This document shows, in pieces, positions 6,162 through 13,422 of a stretch of DNA of 20,569 bases (position 1 is the first letter of the stretch; every line of letters begins with the position of its first letter). Source of the stretch: Pseudomonadota bacterium (lineage in GTDB: Bacteria > Desulfobacterota > Syntrophobacteria > Syntrophobacterales > Syntrophobacteraceae); assembly GCA_023442755.1 (NCBI GenBank), contig JAEZXS010000172.1, positions 1 to 20,569 on the forward strand. The letters run 5' to 3'. Both the position numbers and the translations under genes were made by a program. The notes under the pieces were generated by a model, which was not told the DNA's origin, searched no databases, and saw nothing but the letters and a program-made list of their open reading frames with translations.

Positions 6162-6201
6162 TATCCTCCCTTGGAGGCCCCCCAACCCCCAAGGGAGGGT
6201 A
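6162..6201. repeat. Long hairpin repeat between the DUF2267 gene and argB
   Basis: CCTCCCTTGG (6165-6174) and CCAAGGGAGG (6189-6198) pair perfectly across a 14-base C-rich loop. Three more pairs, including one G-T, extend the stem to 13. It is followed by AACACTTAGG, not a T-run, so it is not a standard terminator. It lies 62 bases past the DUF2267 stop and could still stabilise that mRNA end. Confidence 0.5.
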
Positions 6202-6437
6202 ACACTTAGGAGGTAAACGAACATTGAGATAATTAGTACAATGCAAGCCCACTGTCAAGGAATAATGCATAAAGTTTGAACATTGACAAAATTTTTTTTC
6301 GAGCTTGTTCCAACCTACGTATCGGGCTTATCCTTCCGTTTTTTCAAAAAATCGAACTTTGTACCCCATAAGTCCGGACGCGAATCCGTCTCGTTTGGCA
6401 AGAAGTACTCCGGTTCGTTCCTTCATGCAAATTTTAT

Positions 6438-6466
6438 TTGAATCCCTGCCCTCAATATTTTACATT
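6438..6466 (+). promoter_or_regulatory. Candidate promoter of the arg-lys cluster
   Basis: TTGAAT at 6438-6443 and TACATT at 6461-6466 each match their consensus at four of six positions, with the ideal 17-bp spacer. Transcription would begin near 6473, just before an ATG at 6477 and about 80 bases before argB. It is the best-placed promoter-like pair upstream of argB but is not strong. Confidence 0.4.
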
Positions 6467-6494
6467 CGACTGTGATATGTTTCATTCGGCGCGC

Positions 6495-6541
6495 AAATCC
6501 TCCCGTCTAGGCGGAAAGGGAGGATTTTTATTTCCTTTTTT
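6495..6541 (+). terminator. Intrinsic terminator in the argB leader (possible attenuator)
   Basis: AAATCCTCCC (6495-6504) and GGGAGGATTT (6518-6527) form a perfect 10-bp stem with a 13-base loop. T-rich sequence follows: five T's ending at 6529, then TTT and TTTTTT up to 6541. It reads in the direction of argB and ends 12 bases before its ATG. Only one further A-free stretch separates it from the start codon, with no room for another promoter, so arg transcripts must pass through it. Attenuation is an inference. Confidence 0.8.
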
Positions 6542-6553
6542 CGGGGTTAGGTC

Positions 6554-7435
6554 ATGACTGACAGAGCACAAATTCTGATCGAGGCGCTTCCCTACATTCG
6601 CCGGTTTTACCAGAAAACCGTCGTGATCAAGTACGGCGGCCACGCCATGGTCGCCGAGGATCTCAAGGAAAGCTTCGCAAAAGACATCGTCCTGATGAAA
6701 TACATCGGGATAAACCCCGTGGTGGTGCACGGCGGAGGACCTCAAATAGGCGAGATGCTGCGGCGGATCGGAAAGAAATCCGAGTTTTGCGCAGGAATGC
6801 GCGTAACCGACGCCGACACGATGGATATCGTGGAGATGGTTCTCGCCGGGAAGGTCAACAAGGAGATCGTCACCCTCATCAACCGGCAGGGCGGGTGCGC
6901 AATCGGTTTGAGCGGCAAGGACGGGCAGCTTATCGAAGCGCGCAAACTGCATATCGTGCGTGAAACCGGCGACGACAGGCCTCCTGAAATCATGGATATC
7001 GGGCATGTGGGCGAGGTGGATCGGATCAATCTCGATATTTTGAAATCCCTGGAGCAAAGCAACATCATTCCCGTAATAGCTCCGGTGGGTGTGGGAGAAG
7101 GCGGCGAGACGTACAACATCAATGCCGACCTGGTCGCCGGCGCCATCGCGGGTGCGCTTCACGCCGACAAGCTTCTGCTCATGACCGACGTGGCCGGCGT
7201 GCTCGATGCAAACGGAAGCCTCATATCCAGCATGACAATAGCCGAAGCCGAGTCCGCCATATCGACCGAACTTCTGCGCGGCGGAATGATACCCAAGGTG
7301 CAATGCGCCATGGACGCCCTGCGTGCGGGCGCAGGCAAGGTGCACATCGTGGATGGCCGCCTGCCGCACGCAATACTGCTGGAGATGTTTACGGATGCGG
7401 GGATTGGGACCGAAATTCTGAAAACTCGTGATTAG
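6554..7435 (+). CDS. argB: N-acetylglutamate kinase
   Basis: ArgB phosphorylates N-acetyl-L-glutamate with ATP, the second step of arginine synthesis in the cytoplasm. The 293-residue protein belongs to the amino-acid-kinase fold: VIKYGGHAM with Lys26, the substrate loop VVHGGGPQIG (about 57-66), GMRVTD with Arg83, and the nucleotide-binding segments YNINADLVAGAIAGAL and LLMTDVAGVLD. About 18 residues precede the position equivalent to the start of the short E. coli enzyme. Such an N-terminal helix is typical of hexameric kinases inhibited by arginine, so feedback control is likely. Its ATG follows a modest GGGGTTAGG and lies directly behind a terminator. It is the first gene of the long cluster, and argD follows after 8 bases. 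Confidence 0.97.
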   Translation: MTDRAQILIEALPYIRRFYQKTVVIKYGGHAMVAEDLKESFAKDIVLMKYIGINPVVVHGGGPQIGEMLRRIGKKSEFCAGMRVTDADTMDIVEMVLAGKVNKEIVTLINRQGGCAIGLSGKDGQLIEARKLHIVRETGDDRPPEIMDIGHVGEVDRINLDILKSLEQSNIIPVIAPVGVGEGGETYNINADLVAGAIAGALHADKLLLMTDVAGVLDANGSLISSMTIAEAESAISTELLRGGMIPKVQCAMDALRAGAGKVHIVDGRLPHAILLEMFTDAGIGTEILKTRD

Positions 7436-7443
7436 GACAGGCC

Positions 7444-8634
7444 ATGGAAGATATAAAACAAGAATGTCAAAAACATATCTGCGGCACATACACGCGCTTT
7501 CCGGTTGCTTTCGTCAAAGGAGAGGGCTGCAGGCTGTGGGATGATGCGGGGAAGGAATACATCGACTTTCTGGCGGGAATAGCCGTTTGCAGTCTCGGCC
7601 ATGCGCATCCCGAACTCGCCCGCATAATCAGTGAAAATGCTGCGAAGCTGGTCCATGTTTCCAACCTTTTTTACACCTATCCGCAGGTCGAACTGGCCGC
7701 GGAATTGACACGGCTCTCTTTTGCGGATAAGGTATTTTTTTCCAATAGCGGCGCAGAAGCCAATGAAGCGGCCATAAAGCTGGCCAGGAAGTACAGTTGG
7801 GACCATTTCGGCCCCGGCCGGCATCATATTATTTCGATGAAGAATTCCTTTCACGGCCGTACGCTCGCCACGCTTTCCGCAACCGGGCAGAGCAAGGTGC
7901 ACAACGGCTTCGAGCCGCTGGTCGACGGTTTCAGCTACGTTGATTTCAATTCCATTTCGGCCGTAAAGGCAGCCATTACCGAAAAGACCTGCGCCGTAAT
8001 GGTCGAGCCGGTCCAGGGCGAAGGCGGCCTCAATTTTGCCTCGCCAGGGTATTTTAAAGAACTGAAAGCATTGTGCAGGGAAAAGAACCTCCTGCTGATC
8101 GTCGACGAGGTACAGGCAGGCCTTGGGAGGACGGGTTCTTTTTTTGCCTACGAGCAGGAAGACTTCACCCCGGACATTATGACGCTGGCAAAGGCCTTGG
8201 CAAACGGCCTTCCCATGGGGGCGATGCTCGCAACCGAGGAGGCCGCATCGGCATTCGTGCCGGGAAGCCATGCATCCACCTTCGGGGGCGGGCCGCTGGT
8301 TGCTTCGGCGGCGCTGGGTGTTGTCAGGATTATTTCCCAACCCGCCTTTCTCGAAAAAGTGCGCGAGACCGGGGCATACCTGGTAAGCCGGCTCGGAGAA
8401 TTGAAAGCACGTTACCCCTTTGTGCGGGAAGTCCGCGGACGCGGCCTGCTGGTCGGAATGGAACTCGAAATTCCGGGCGCGGGACTCGTCCGGAAGTGTC
8501 TCGACAGGGGGGCAATCATCAATTGTACGCACGAAACCGTTCTGAGGTTCGCACCGCCCCTGGTGGTCGGCCGGTCCGAAGTGGACAGGCTGATTGACAT
8601 CCTGGATGCGGTTTTACAAGAGGAAAAGAGATGA
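7444..8634 (+). CDS. argD: Acetylornithine aminotransferase
   Basis: ArgD converts N-acetylglutamate semialdehyde to N-acetylornithine with glutamate as amino donor. The 396-residue protein is a class III PLP aminotransferase: SNSGAEANEAAIKLARKY binds the cofactor phosphate, SFHGRT follows, LLIVDEVQAGLGRTG contains the pyridine-contacting Asp221, and the PLP Schiff-base Lys250 lies in TLAKALANGLPMGAM. Its length is normal. The start has GGACAGGCC upstream, overlapping the argB stop region; the stop overlaps the argF start (ATGA). In organisms that use the succinylase route, ArgD can also serve in lysine synthesis. The DapL encoded at 17683 makes that role unnecessary here. Confidence 0.96.
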   Translation: MEDIKQECQKHICGTYTRFPVAFVKGEGCRLWDDAGKEYIDFLAGIAVCSLGHAHPELARIISENAAKLVHVSNLFYTYPQVELAAELTRLSFADKVFFSNSGAEANEAAIKLARKYSWDHFGPGRHHIISMKNSFHGRTLATLSATGQSKVHNGFEPLVDGFSYVDFNSISAVKAAITEKTCAVMVEPVQGEGGLNFASPGYFKELKALCREKNLLLIVDEVQAGLGRTGSFFAYEQEDFTPDIMTLAKALANGLPMGAMLATEEAASAFVPGSHASTFGGGPLVASAALGVVRIISQPAFLEKVRETGAYLVSRLGELKARYPFVREVRGRGLLVGMELEIPGAGLVRKCLDRGAIINCTHETVLRFAPPLVVGRSEVDRLIDILDAVLQEEKR

Positions 8635-9545
8635 AACGTGACCTGCTTTCGATCCGGGATCTGTCCGCAGAGGAAATCCACGGACTGGTTTCGAAAGCCG
8701 CGCAAATGAAGCGTGATCTTGCCGAAGGCAAGCTGCGCAAGTCGCTTGCCGGGAAAATAGTAGGATTGATCTTTGTAAAACCTTCTACAAGGACCCGCGT
8801 TTCTTTCGAGGCTGCCGTCTACCGTCTGGGAGGCCAGGCAATTTTCATGACCGCCCAGGACACGCAGATCTCCCGGAAAGAACCCCTGATCGACATGGCC
8901 CGCGTTCTCGACCGCTATATCGACGCTATCGTCATCAGGACTTTTGCCCAGCAGGATGTCGAAGACCTGGCGCGATTTGCCTCCATTCCGGTGATCAATG
9001 CGCTCACCGACTTTTCGCACCCCTGCCAGGTCCTGGCCGATCTGCTCACCATACGCGAAAAGCGGGGCTCGCTCGACAACCTCACGGTGGCCTGGATCGG
9101 CGACGGCAACAACATGGCGAACTCCTGGATCAATGCGGCAGCCCGCATGGGCTTCTCGCTCAACCTGGCCTGCCCCGCCGGCTACCAGCCGGATAAGGAC
9201 GTCGTGCAGTGGGCGCAGTCCCAGGGCAAGGGCAGGATCTTCCTGACCACGAAGGCCGCCGAAGCGGTCGCCGGCGCGGACGTACTCTATACGGACGTCT
9301 GGGCGAGCATGGGGCAGGAAGACGAGGCACAGAAACGCATCGCGGCTTTCCGTGATTTTCAGATCAATTCGGAGCTGCTCGCCGCCGCGCCTCCCGATGC
9401 CATCGTGCTGCACTGTCTTCCCGCGCACCGGGGCGAAGAGATCACCGATGAGGTACTGGAAGGTCCACAGTCGGCCGTTTTCGACCAGGCGGAAAACCGC
9501 CTGCATCTGCAGATGGCGCTACTCGACTGGCTGATTGCGGGCTGA
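8631..9545 (+). CDS. argF: Ornithine carbamoyltransferase
   Basis: This enzyme joins carbamoyl phosphate and ornithine to give citrulline. The 304-residue protein has all the catalytic motifs: KPSTRTRVSFE with STRTR at 52-56 for carbamoyl phosphate, DFSHPCQ with HPCQ at 130-133, DGNNMANSW and DVWASMGQ for ornithine, and HCLPAHRG near 261-268. The ATG overlaps the argD TGA by four bases, which points to translational coupling. AGAGGAAAAGAG just upstream serves as the ribosome site. A 105-bp gap separates it from argG, the widest break inside the arginine part of the cluster. Confidence 0.97.
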   Translation: MKRDLLSIRDLSAEEIHGLVSKAAQMKRDLAEGKLRKSLAGKIVGLIFVKPSTRTRVSFEAAVYRLGGQAIFMTAQDTQISRKEPLIDMARVLDRYIDAIVIRTFAQQDVEDLARFASIPVINALTDFSHPCQVLADLLTIREKRGSLDNLTVAWIGDGNNMANSWINAAARMGFSLNLACPAGYQPDKDVVQWAQSQGKGRIFLTTKAAEAVAGADVLYTDVWASMGQEDEAQKRIAAFRDFQINSELLAAAPPDAIVLHCLPAHRGEEITDEVLEGPQSAVFDQAENRLHLQMALLDWLIAG

Positions 9546-9650
9546 TGCCCGCTCCCGGGTACGCGATCCCGGTATCCTTCCCCGTACCGAAAAGCATAAA
9601 CTGCCGGCGGCCCGATGCGGCTTCGGCATTAAAAGTAAGGAAATTCCGTA

Positions 9651-10871
9651 ATGAGCATTAAAAAGGTTGTACTGGCATACTCCGGCGGACTCGACACCTC
9701 CATTATCCTCAAATGGCTGATTGAAACTTACAAATGCGAAGTGGTCGCCTTCTCCGCGGACCTGGGCCAGGATGAAGAATTGGACGGCGTCGAGAAAAAA
9801 GCGATCGCCACCGGAGCGGTCAAGGCTCGCATCGAAGACCTGAGAGAGGAATTCGTCCGGGATTTCGTATTCCCGGCATTCCGGGCCAATGCTATCTACG
9901 AGGGCCAGTATCTTCTGGGCACCTCCATTGCGCGCCCGCTGATCGCCAAACAGCAGATCAAGATCGCCGAGGAGGAAGGCGCGGATGCCGTAAGCCACGG
10001 CGCTACCGGCAAGGGCAACGACCAGGTAAGGTTCGAGCTTGCCTACATGGCCCTGAAACCGGATATCAAGGTGGTTGCGCCCTGGCGCGAGTGGGACCTC
10101 AAATCGCGAAGCGCTCTTATCGCATTTGCCAAAAAGCACGGCATCCCCGTGCCGGTCACGAAGGAAAAGCCGTACAGCTCCGACCGCAACATGCTTCATA
10201 TAAGCTACGAAGGCGGCGTGCTGGAAGACCCCTGGGCCGAGCCCGACCCGAAGATGTTCGTCCTGACCGCCGACGTGCAGGACGCCCCCGATAAGCCGGA
10301 AGTCATCGAGATGGATTTCGAGAGAGGCAACGCGGTTGCGATCGACGGCGTGCGGATGAGCCCCGCGGAAATCCTTCACCACCTCAACACGCTCGGCGGC
10401 AAGCACGGTATCGGCCGCGTCGACCTGGTGGAAAACCGGTTCGTGGGCATGAAATCCCGCGGCGTCTATGAAACGCCCGGCGGGACCATCCTTCGCGCCG
10501 CTCACCAGGCGGTGGAATCCGTGACGATGGACCGGGAGGTCATGCACCTTAGGGACGGCCTGGTGTCGGATTATTCCCGCCTTATCTACAACGGCTTCTG
10601 GTACTCGCCGGAAATGCGCTTCCTGCAAAGCATCATGGACCTTGCGCAGGACAACGTCTGGGGCACGGCCCGTCTCAAGCTCTACAAGGGGAACTGCCAG
10701 GTCATCGGGCGCAAGTCGGACCGCTCCCTCTACCAGCCGAGCTTTGCCACCTTTGAAGAAGACGACGTTTACCGGCAGGATGAGGCGACCGGCTTTATAC
10801 GACTTCTCGGCCTGAGGCTGCGGATTGCCACCCTGGTAAAACAAGGCTCCAGTCAGCCGCTCAAATCCTGA
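9651..10871 (+). CDS. argG: Argininosuccinate synthase
   Basis: ArgG condenses citrulline and aspartate, using ATP, to argininosuccinate. The 406-residue protein has the usual length and starts with the N-type ATP pyrophosphatase loop AYSGGLDTS (about 9-17). It continues with QYLLGTSIARPLIAK, SHGATGKGNDQVRFE and APWREWDLKSR, and ends with a complete multimerisation region containing GRKSDRSLY. AAGGAA lies 9 bases before the ATG. The 105 bp ahead of it contain short inverted repeats (for example CGGTA/TACCG) but no clear promoter. argH follows 9 bases after the stop. Confidence 0.97.
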   Translation: MSIKKVVLAYSGGLDTSIILKWLIETYKCEVVAFSADLGQDEELDGVEKKAIATGAVKARIEDLREEFVRDFVFPAFRANAIYEGQYLLGTSIARPLIAKQQIKIAEEEGADAVSHGATGKGNDQVRFELAYMALKPDIKVVAPWREWDLKSRSALIAFAKKHGIPVPVTKEKPYSSDRNMLHISYEGGVLEDPWAEPDPKMFVLTADVQDAPDKPEVIEMDFERGNAVAIDGVRMSPAEILHHLNTLGGKHGIGRVDLVENRFVGMKSRGVYETPGGTILRAAHQAVESVTMDREVMHLRDGLVSDYSRLIYNGFWYSPEMRFLQSIMDLAQDNVWGTARLKLYKGNCQVIGRKSDRSLYQPSFATFEEDDVYRQDEATGFIRLLGLRLRIATLVKQGSSQPLKS

Positions 10872-10880
10872 GGAAGCGCA

Positions 10881-12272
10881 ATGGCAGAAAAACTCTGGCA
10901 GGGCCGGTTCGACCAGCCCACCGACAAGCTCGTTGAAGAATACACCGCTTCCATACACTTCGACAGCCGCCTCTTCCGCTACGACATCGAGGGAAGCATT
11001 GCGCACTGCCGAATGCTTGCCGAATGCGGCATCATCACCCACGACGAGTCGACGCATATCGTGGAGACTCTCGGGGAGATTCAAAGGGATATCGAGCGCG
11101 GCAAGGTTGCCCTGGATTCCTCGCTGGAGGACATCCACATGGCGATAGAGAAGGAGCTGATTTCCCGTATCGGGGAAACGGGGGGCAAACTCCACACGGC
11201 CAGGAGCCGCAACGACCAGATCGCCCTGGATATGCGCCTCTACATGCGCGATGTTCTGTCGCAGTCCTATGCGCTGCTGATCGAACTCCAGCGGGCGCTG
11301 GTCTCCAGGGCGGAAAACGACCTGGACGTGGTGATGCCGGGCTTTACCCACCTGCAGCATGCCCAGCCGCTCCTTTTTTCGCACCATCTCATGGCCTACT
11401 ATGAGATGTTTCGCCGCGACAGCCAGCGGTTCCAGGAATGTCTGGCGCGCACCAACGTGATGCCACTGGGGAGCGCGGCGCTTGCCGGGACCACATTCCC
11501 GACCGACATGGAAATCACCGCCCGGCTGCTGAATTTTCCCCGGGTCGTGTCGAACAGCATCGATGCCGTGAGCGACCGGGACTACCTGATAGAGTTCTGC
11601 TCGGCGTCCGCCCTTTTCATGATGCACGTCAGCCGAATGGCGGAAGAACTCATCCTCTGGTCGACCACGGAGTTCGGATTCATCGAAATCAGCGACGCCT
11701 TCTGCACCGGCTCCAGCATAATGCCGCAGAAGAAAAATCCCGACGTTCCGGAACTCATGAGGGGAAAATCCGGCCGAGTCTTCGGCAACCTTGTCGCCCT
11801 TCTCACCCTGACCAAGGGGCTGCCTCTCGCCTACAACCGCGACCTGCAGGAAGACAAGGAGCCGGTGTTCGACAGTGCCGACGTCGTTCTTGCCACGCTC
11901 CGCCTGCTTGTGAAGCTGCTGCCGCAAATCAGGATCAATCGCGAGAAAATGGCGTTCATGGCGGGACAGGGGTTCACCCTGGCCACCGACCTGGCGGATT
12001 ATCTCGTGCGCAAGGGCGTCCCGTTCCGAAAAGCCCACCATGTCACAGGACAGGTGGTGCAGCATTGCATCCAGGGCGGGAAGGAACTCAAAGACTGCTC
12101 CCTGGAAGAATTCAAATCATTTCACAAGGCATTCGATGCCGATGTGTTTCCATACCTGGAAATTTCCACGGTGATAGATCAGAGGAAGTCCCTGGGGGGT
12201 ACGGCAACATCCAGGGTAAAGGAAGCTATCAGCAGGGCTTTGGCCGAACTGGCGGCTTCCTCCAACAACTGA
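10881..12272 (+). CDS. argH: Argininosuccinate lyase
   Basis: ArgH splits argininosuccinate into arginine and fumarate, completing the arginine pathway. The 463-residue protein belongs to the fumarase/aspartase superfamily. It shows the N-terminal KLWQGRFDQPTD, HTARSRNDQ (about 105-113), THLQHAQP with the catalytic His160, and the superfamily signature GSSIMPQKKNPD (about 277-288) in the flexible loop. GAGGAAGCG precedes the ATG and lies right at the argG stop. The next gene, a lipoprotein, starts 28 bases after the stop, so the transcript probably continues into the lysine genes. Confidence 0.97.
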   Translation: MAEKLWQGRFDQPTDKLVEEYTASIHFDSRLFRYDIEGSIAHCRMLAECGIITHDESTHIVETLGEIQRDIERGKVALDSSLEDIHMAIEKELISRIGETGGKLHTARSRNDQIALDMRLYMRDVLSQSYALLIELQRALVSRAENDLDVVMPGFTHLQHAQPLLFSHHLMAYYEMFRRDSQRFQECLARTNVMPLGSAALAGTTFPTDMEITARLLNFPRVVSNSIDAVSDRDYLIEFCSASALFMMHVSRMAEELILWSTTEFGFIEISDAFCTGSSIMPQKKNPDVPELMRGKSGRVFGNLVALLTLTKGLPLAYNRDLQEDKEPVFDSADVVLATLRLLVKLLPQIRINREKMAFMAGQGFTLATDLADYLVRKGVPFRKAHHVTGQVVQHCIQGGKELKDCSLEEFKSFHKAFDADVFPYLEISTVIDQRKSLGGTATSRVKEAISRALAELAASSNN

Positions 12273-12300
12273 AACCAAACTCGAAATCGGAAATAGATAT

Positions 12301-13377
12301 ATGCGAATCCAGCAAAATTACGCCCGATTCACAGGTCTTACCGGAATCGTTTTTATTTGTACAATGGGTATGCTTCTTTCCGGTTGTGGAAGGAAGATGT
12401 TCCCGAAACCCGGGGGGCAGGAAGCTGCGCCCCAGGTGCACGATTTTCAGGCGCAGGTCATTCCGCGCGGGGTCGAGCTTTCCTGGGCGATCCCCGAAGG
12501 TGCTCAGGCCAAAGGCGTGCGCTACAGCGTGCTGCGCTCCGAACTTAACTGGGACAACCGGAACTGCGTCGAATGCCCGGGGGTGAACCAGCAGGAAGTA
12601 TTCCGGACCGATGCCGCCGCCGCGCCCCAGGCCGCTTCATCTTCGGACCACAAATTTCACTGGATCGATACTAACATCGTACACAATCACGCTTACCGTT
12701 ACCAGGTCTCGCTGACCGACGCCAACGGTACACCCCTGAGCACCGCCGGTCCGGCGCTGGCCAAAACCTATCCGGGTCCGGTCGCCCCCACCGGGGTTGC
12801 CGCGATAACCCAGCCCCAGGGCATCCTGCTCCAGTGGAAACCCGTTACCAAGGACGCCGAGGGCCGAAACCTGCAGGGAGAACTCTCGTTCCGGATCGAC
12901 CGGCTCATTTCCAACAAGGACTGGGAAAAAGCCAGCCCCGTCCTGATCAAGGGCAATTCGTTCCTGGACCAGGGGGTTGCATCGGAGCAGAATTACAGCT
13001 ACCGGGTGGTTCCCGTGCTACAATTCGAAAACACCACGATTCTCGGCGAACCTTCTGCCGTCGCGATTGCGCGGGCGCCTGCAACCGTTTCGCCGCCGCC
13101 TCCCAATTCCGTCTGGGTGATGCCCGCAAAAGGGGTACTTGAAATCCGCTGGACGGAAAGCGACGGAAAGGTAAGCGGCTATCACGTGTATCGGAAAGAG
13201 GGCAAAGAGATAATCCGGCTCACCGCAAGCCCGGTCCAGCATCCGCCCTTTGTCGATCAGGCAGCCAAGCGCAACGCAAATTACTTTTACGCCGTATCCG
13301 CGGTCAGCGCGCAGCAGGGCAACAAGGAAGGGCTCCTTTCCAAGTGGGCTGAGTTCCGCAACGTGCAAACCGAGTAG
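12301..13377 (+). CDS. LptM-like lipoprotein with fibronectin type III-like repeats
   Basis: This 358-residue protein starts with a lipoprotein signal peptide: Arg2 in the n-region, a hydrophobic stretch (about 13-26) and lipobox LSGC with Cys29. The mature N-terminus, CGRKMFPKP, resembles the conserved CGLKGPLYFPP of the small outer-membrane lipoprotein LptM (YifL), which helps LptD mature in E. coli. Unlike LptM it continues with about three fibronectin-type beta-sandwich repeats (roughly 42-155, 158-258 and 263-355), recognisable by GVELSWAIP, GILLQWKPV, VLEIRWTES and the YRYQVS/YSYRVVP/YFYAVSAV strands. It sits just before lysA and dapF, where lptM-type genes also occur in proteobacteria. 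The ribosome site is weak. Its role is not known; I infer an outer-membrane, periplasm-facing protein. Confidence 0.8.
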   Translation: MRIQQNYARFTGLTGIVFICTMGMLLSGCGRKMFPKPGGQEAAPQVHDFQAQVIPRGVELSWAIPEGAQAKGVRYSVLRSELNWDNRNCVECPGVNQQEVFRTDAAAAPQAASSSDHKFHWIDTNIVHNHAYRYQVSLTDANGTPLSTAGPALAKTYPGPVAPTGVAAITQPQGILLQWKPVTKDAEGRNLQGELSFRIDRLISNKDWEKASPVLIKGNSFLDQGVASEQNYSYRVVPVLQFENTTILGEPSAVAIARAPATVSPPPPNSVWVMPAKGVLEIRWTESDGKVSGYHVYRKEGKEIIRLTASPVQHPPFVDQAAKRNANYFYAVSAVSAQQGNKEGLLSKWAEFRNVQTE

Positions 13378-13422
13378 TTCGGGTCCGCCCCGGATCGCAA
13401 CGTTAAGACGAGGAATTTTCAG

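Larger units (their letters stand above)
6101..6553. other. 453-bp non-coding region upstream of the arginine-lysine cluster
   Basis: No real gene is seen. In order it holds a 13-bp-stem hairpin repeat (6162-6201), an AT-rich stretch with the near-repeat GAACATTGA[G/C]A at 6219-6229 and 6278-6288, an isolated perfect TTGACA at 6283-6288 without a fitting -10, a TTTTTT-C-AAAAAA dyad (6339-6351), a candidate promoter (6438-6466) and a strong terminator (6495-6541). No convincing ArgR box was recognised. Confidence 0.65.

Noticed and set aside
6283..6311. Promoter starting from the perfect TTGACA at 6283-6288
   Set aside because: At 16-18 bp spacing the downstream hexamers (such as TGTTCC) do not resemble a -10 box.
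6219..6470. ArgR box or lysine riboswitch upstream of argB
   Set aside because: AT-rich pieces such as AATAATGCATAAAG are too far from the ArgR consensus, and none of the conserved lysine-riboswitch elements was seen.
9519..12065. 848-codon open frame on the minus strand under argF, argG and argH
   Set aside because: It lies entirely opposite three strongly supported enzymes, has no ribosome site or family signature, and is low in complexity for a real protein. It is a codon-bias shadow in GC-rich DNA.
11438..12586. 382-codon plus-strand frame across the end of argH and the start of the lipoprotein
   Set aside because: It is out of frame with both well-supported genes and its product is Arg/Pro-rich without domain features.
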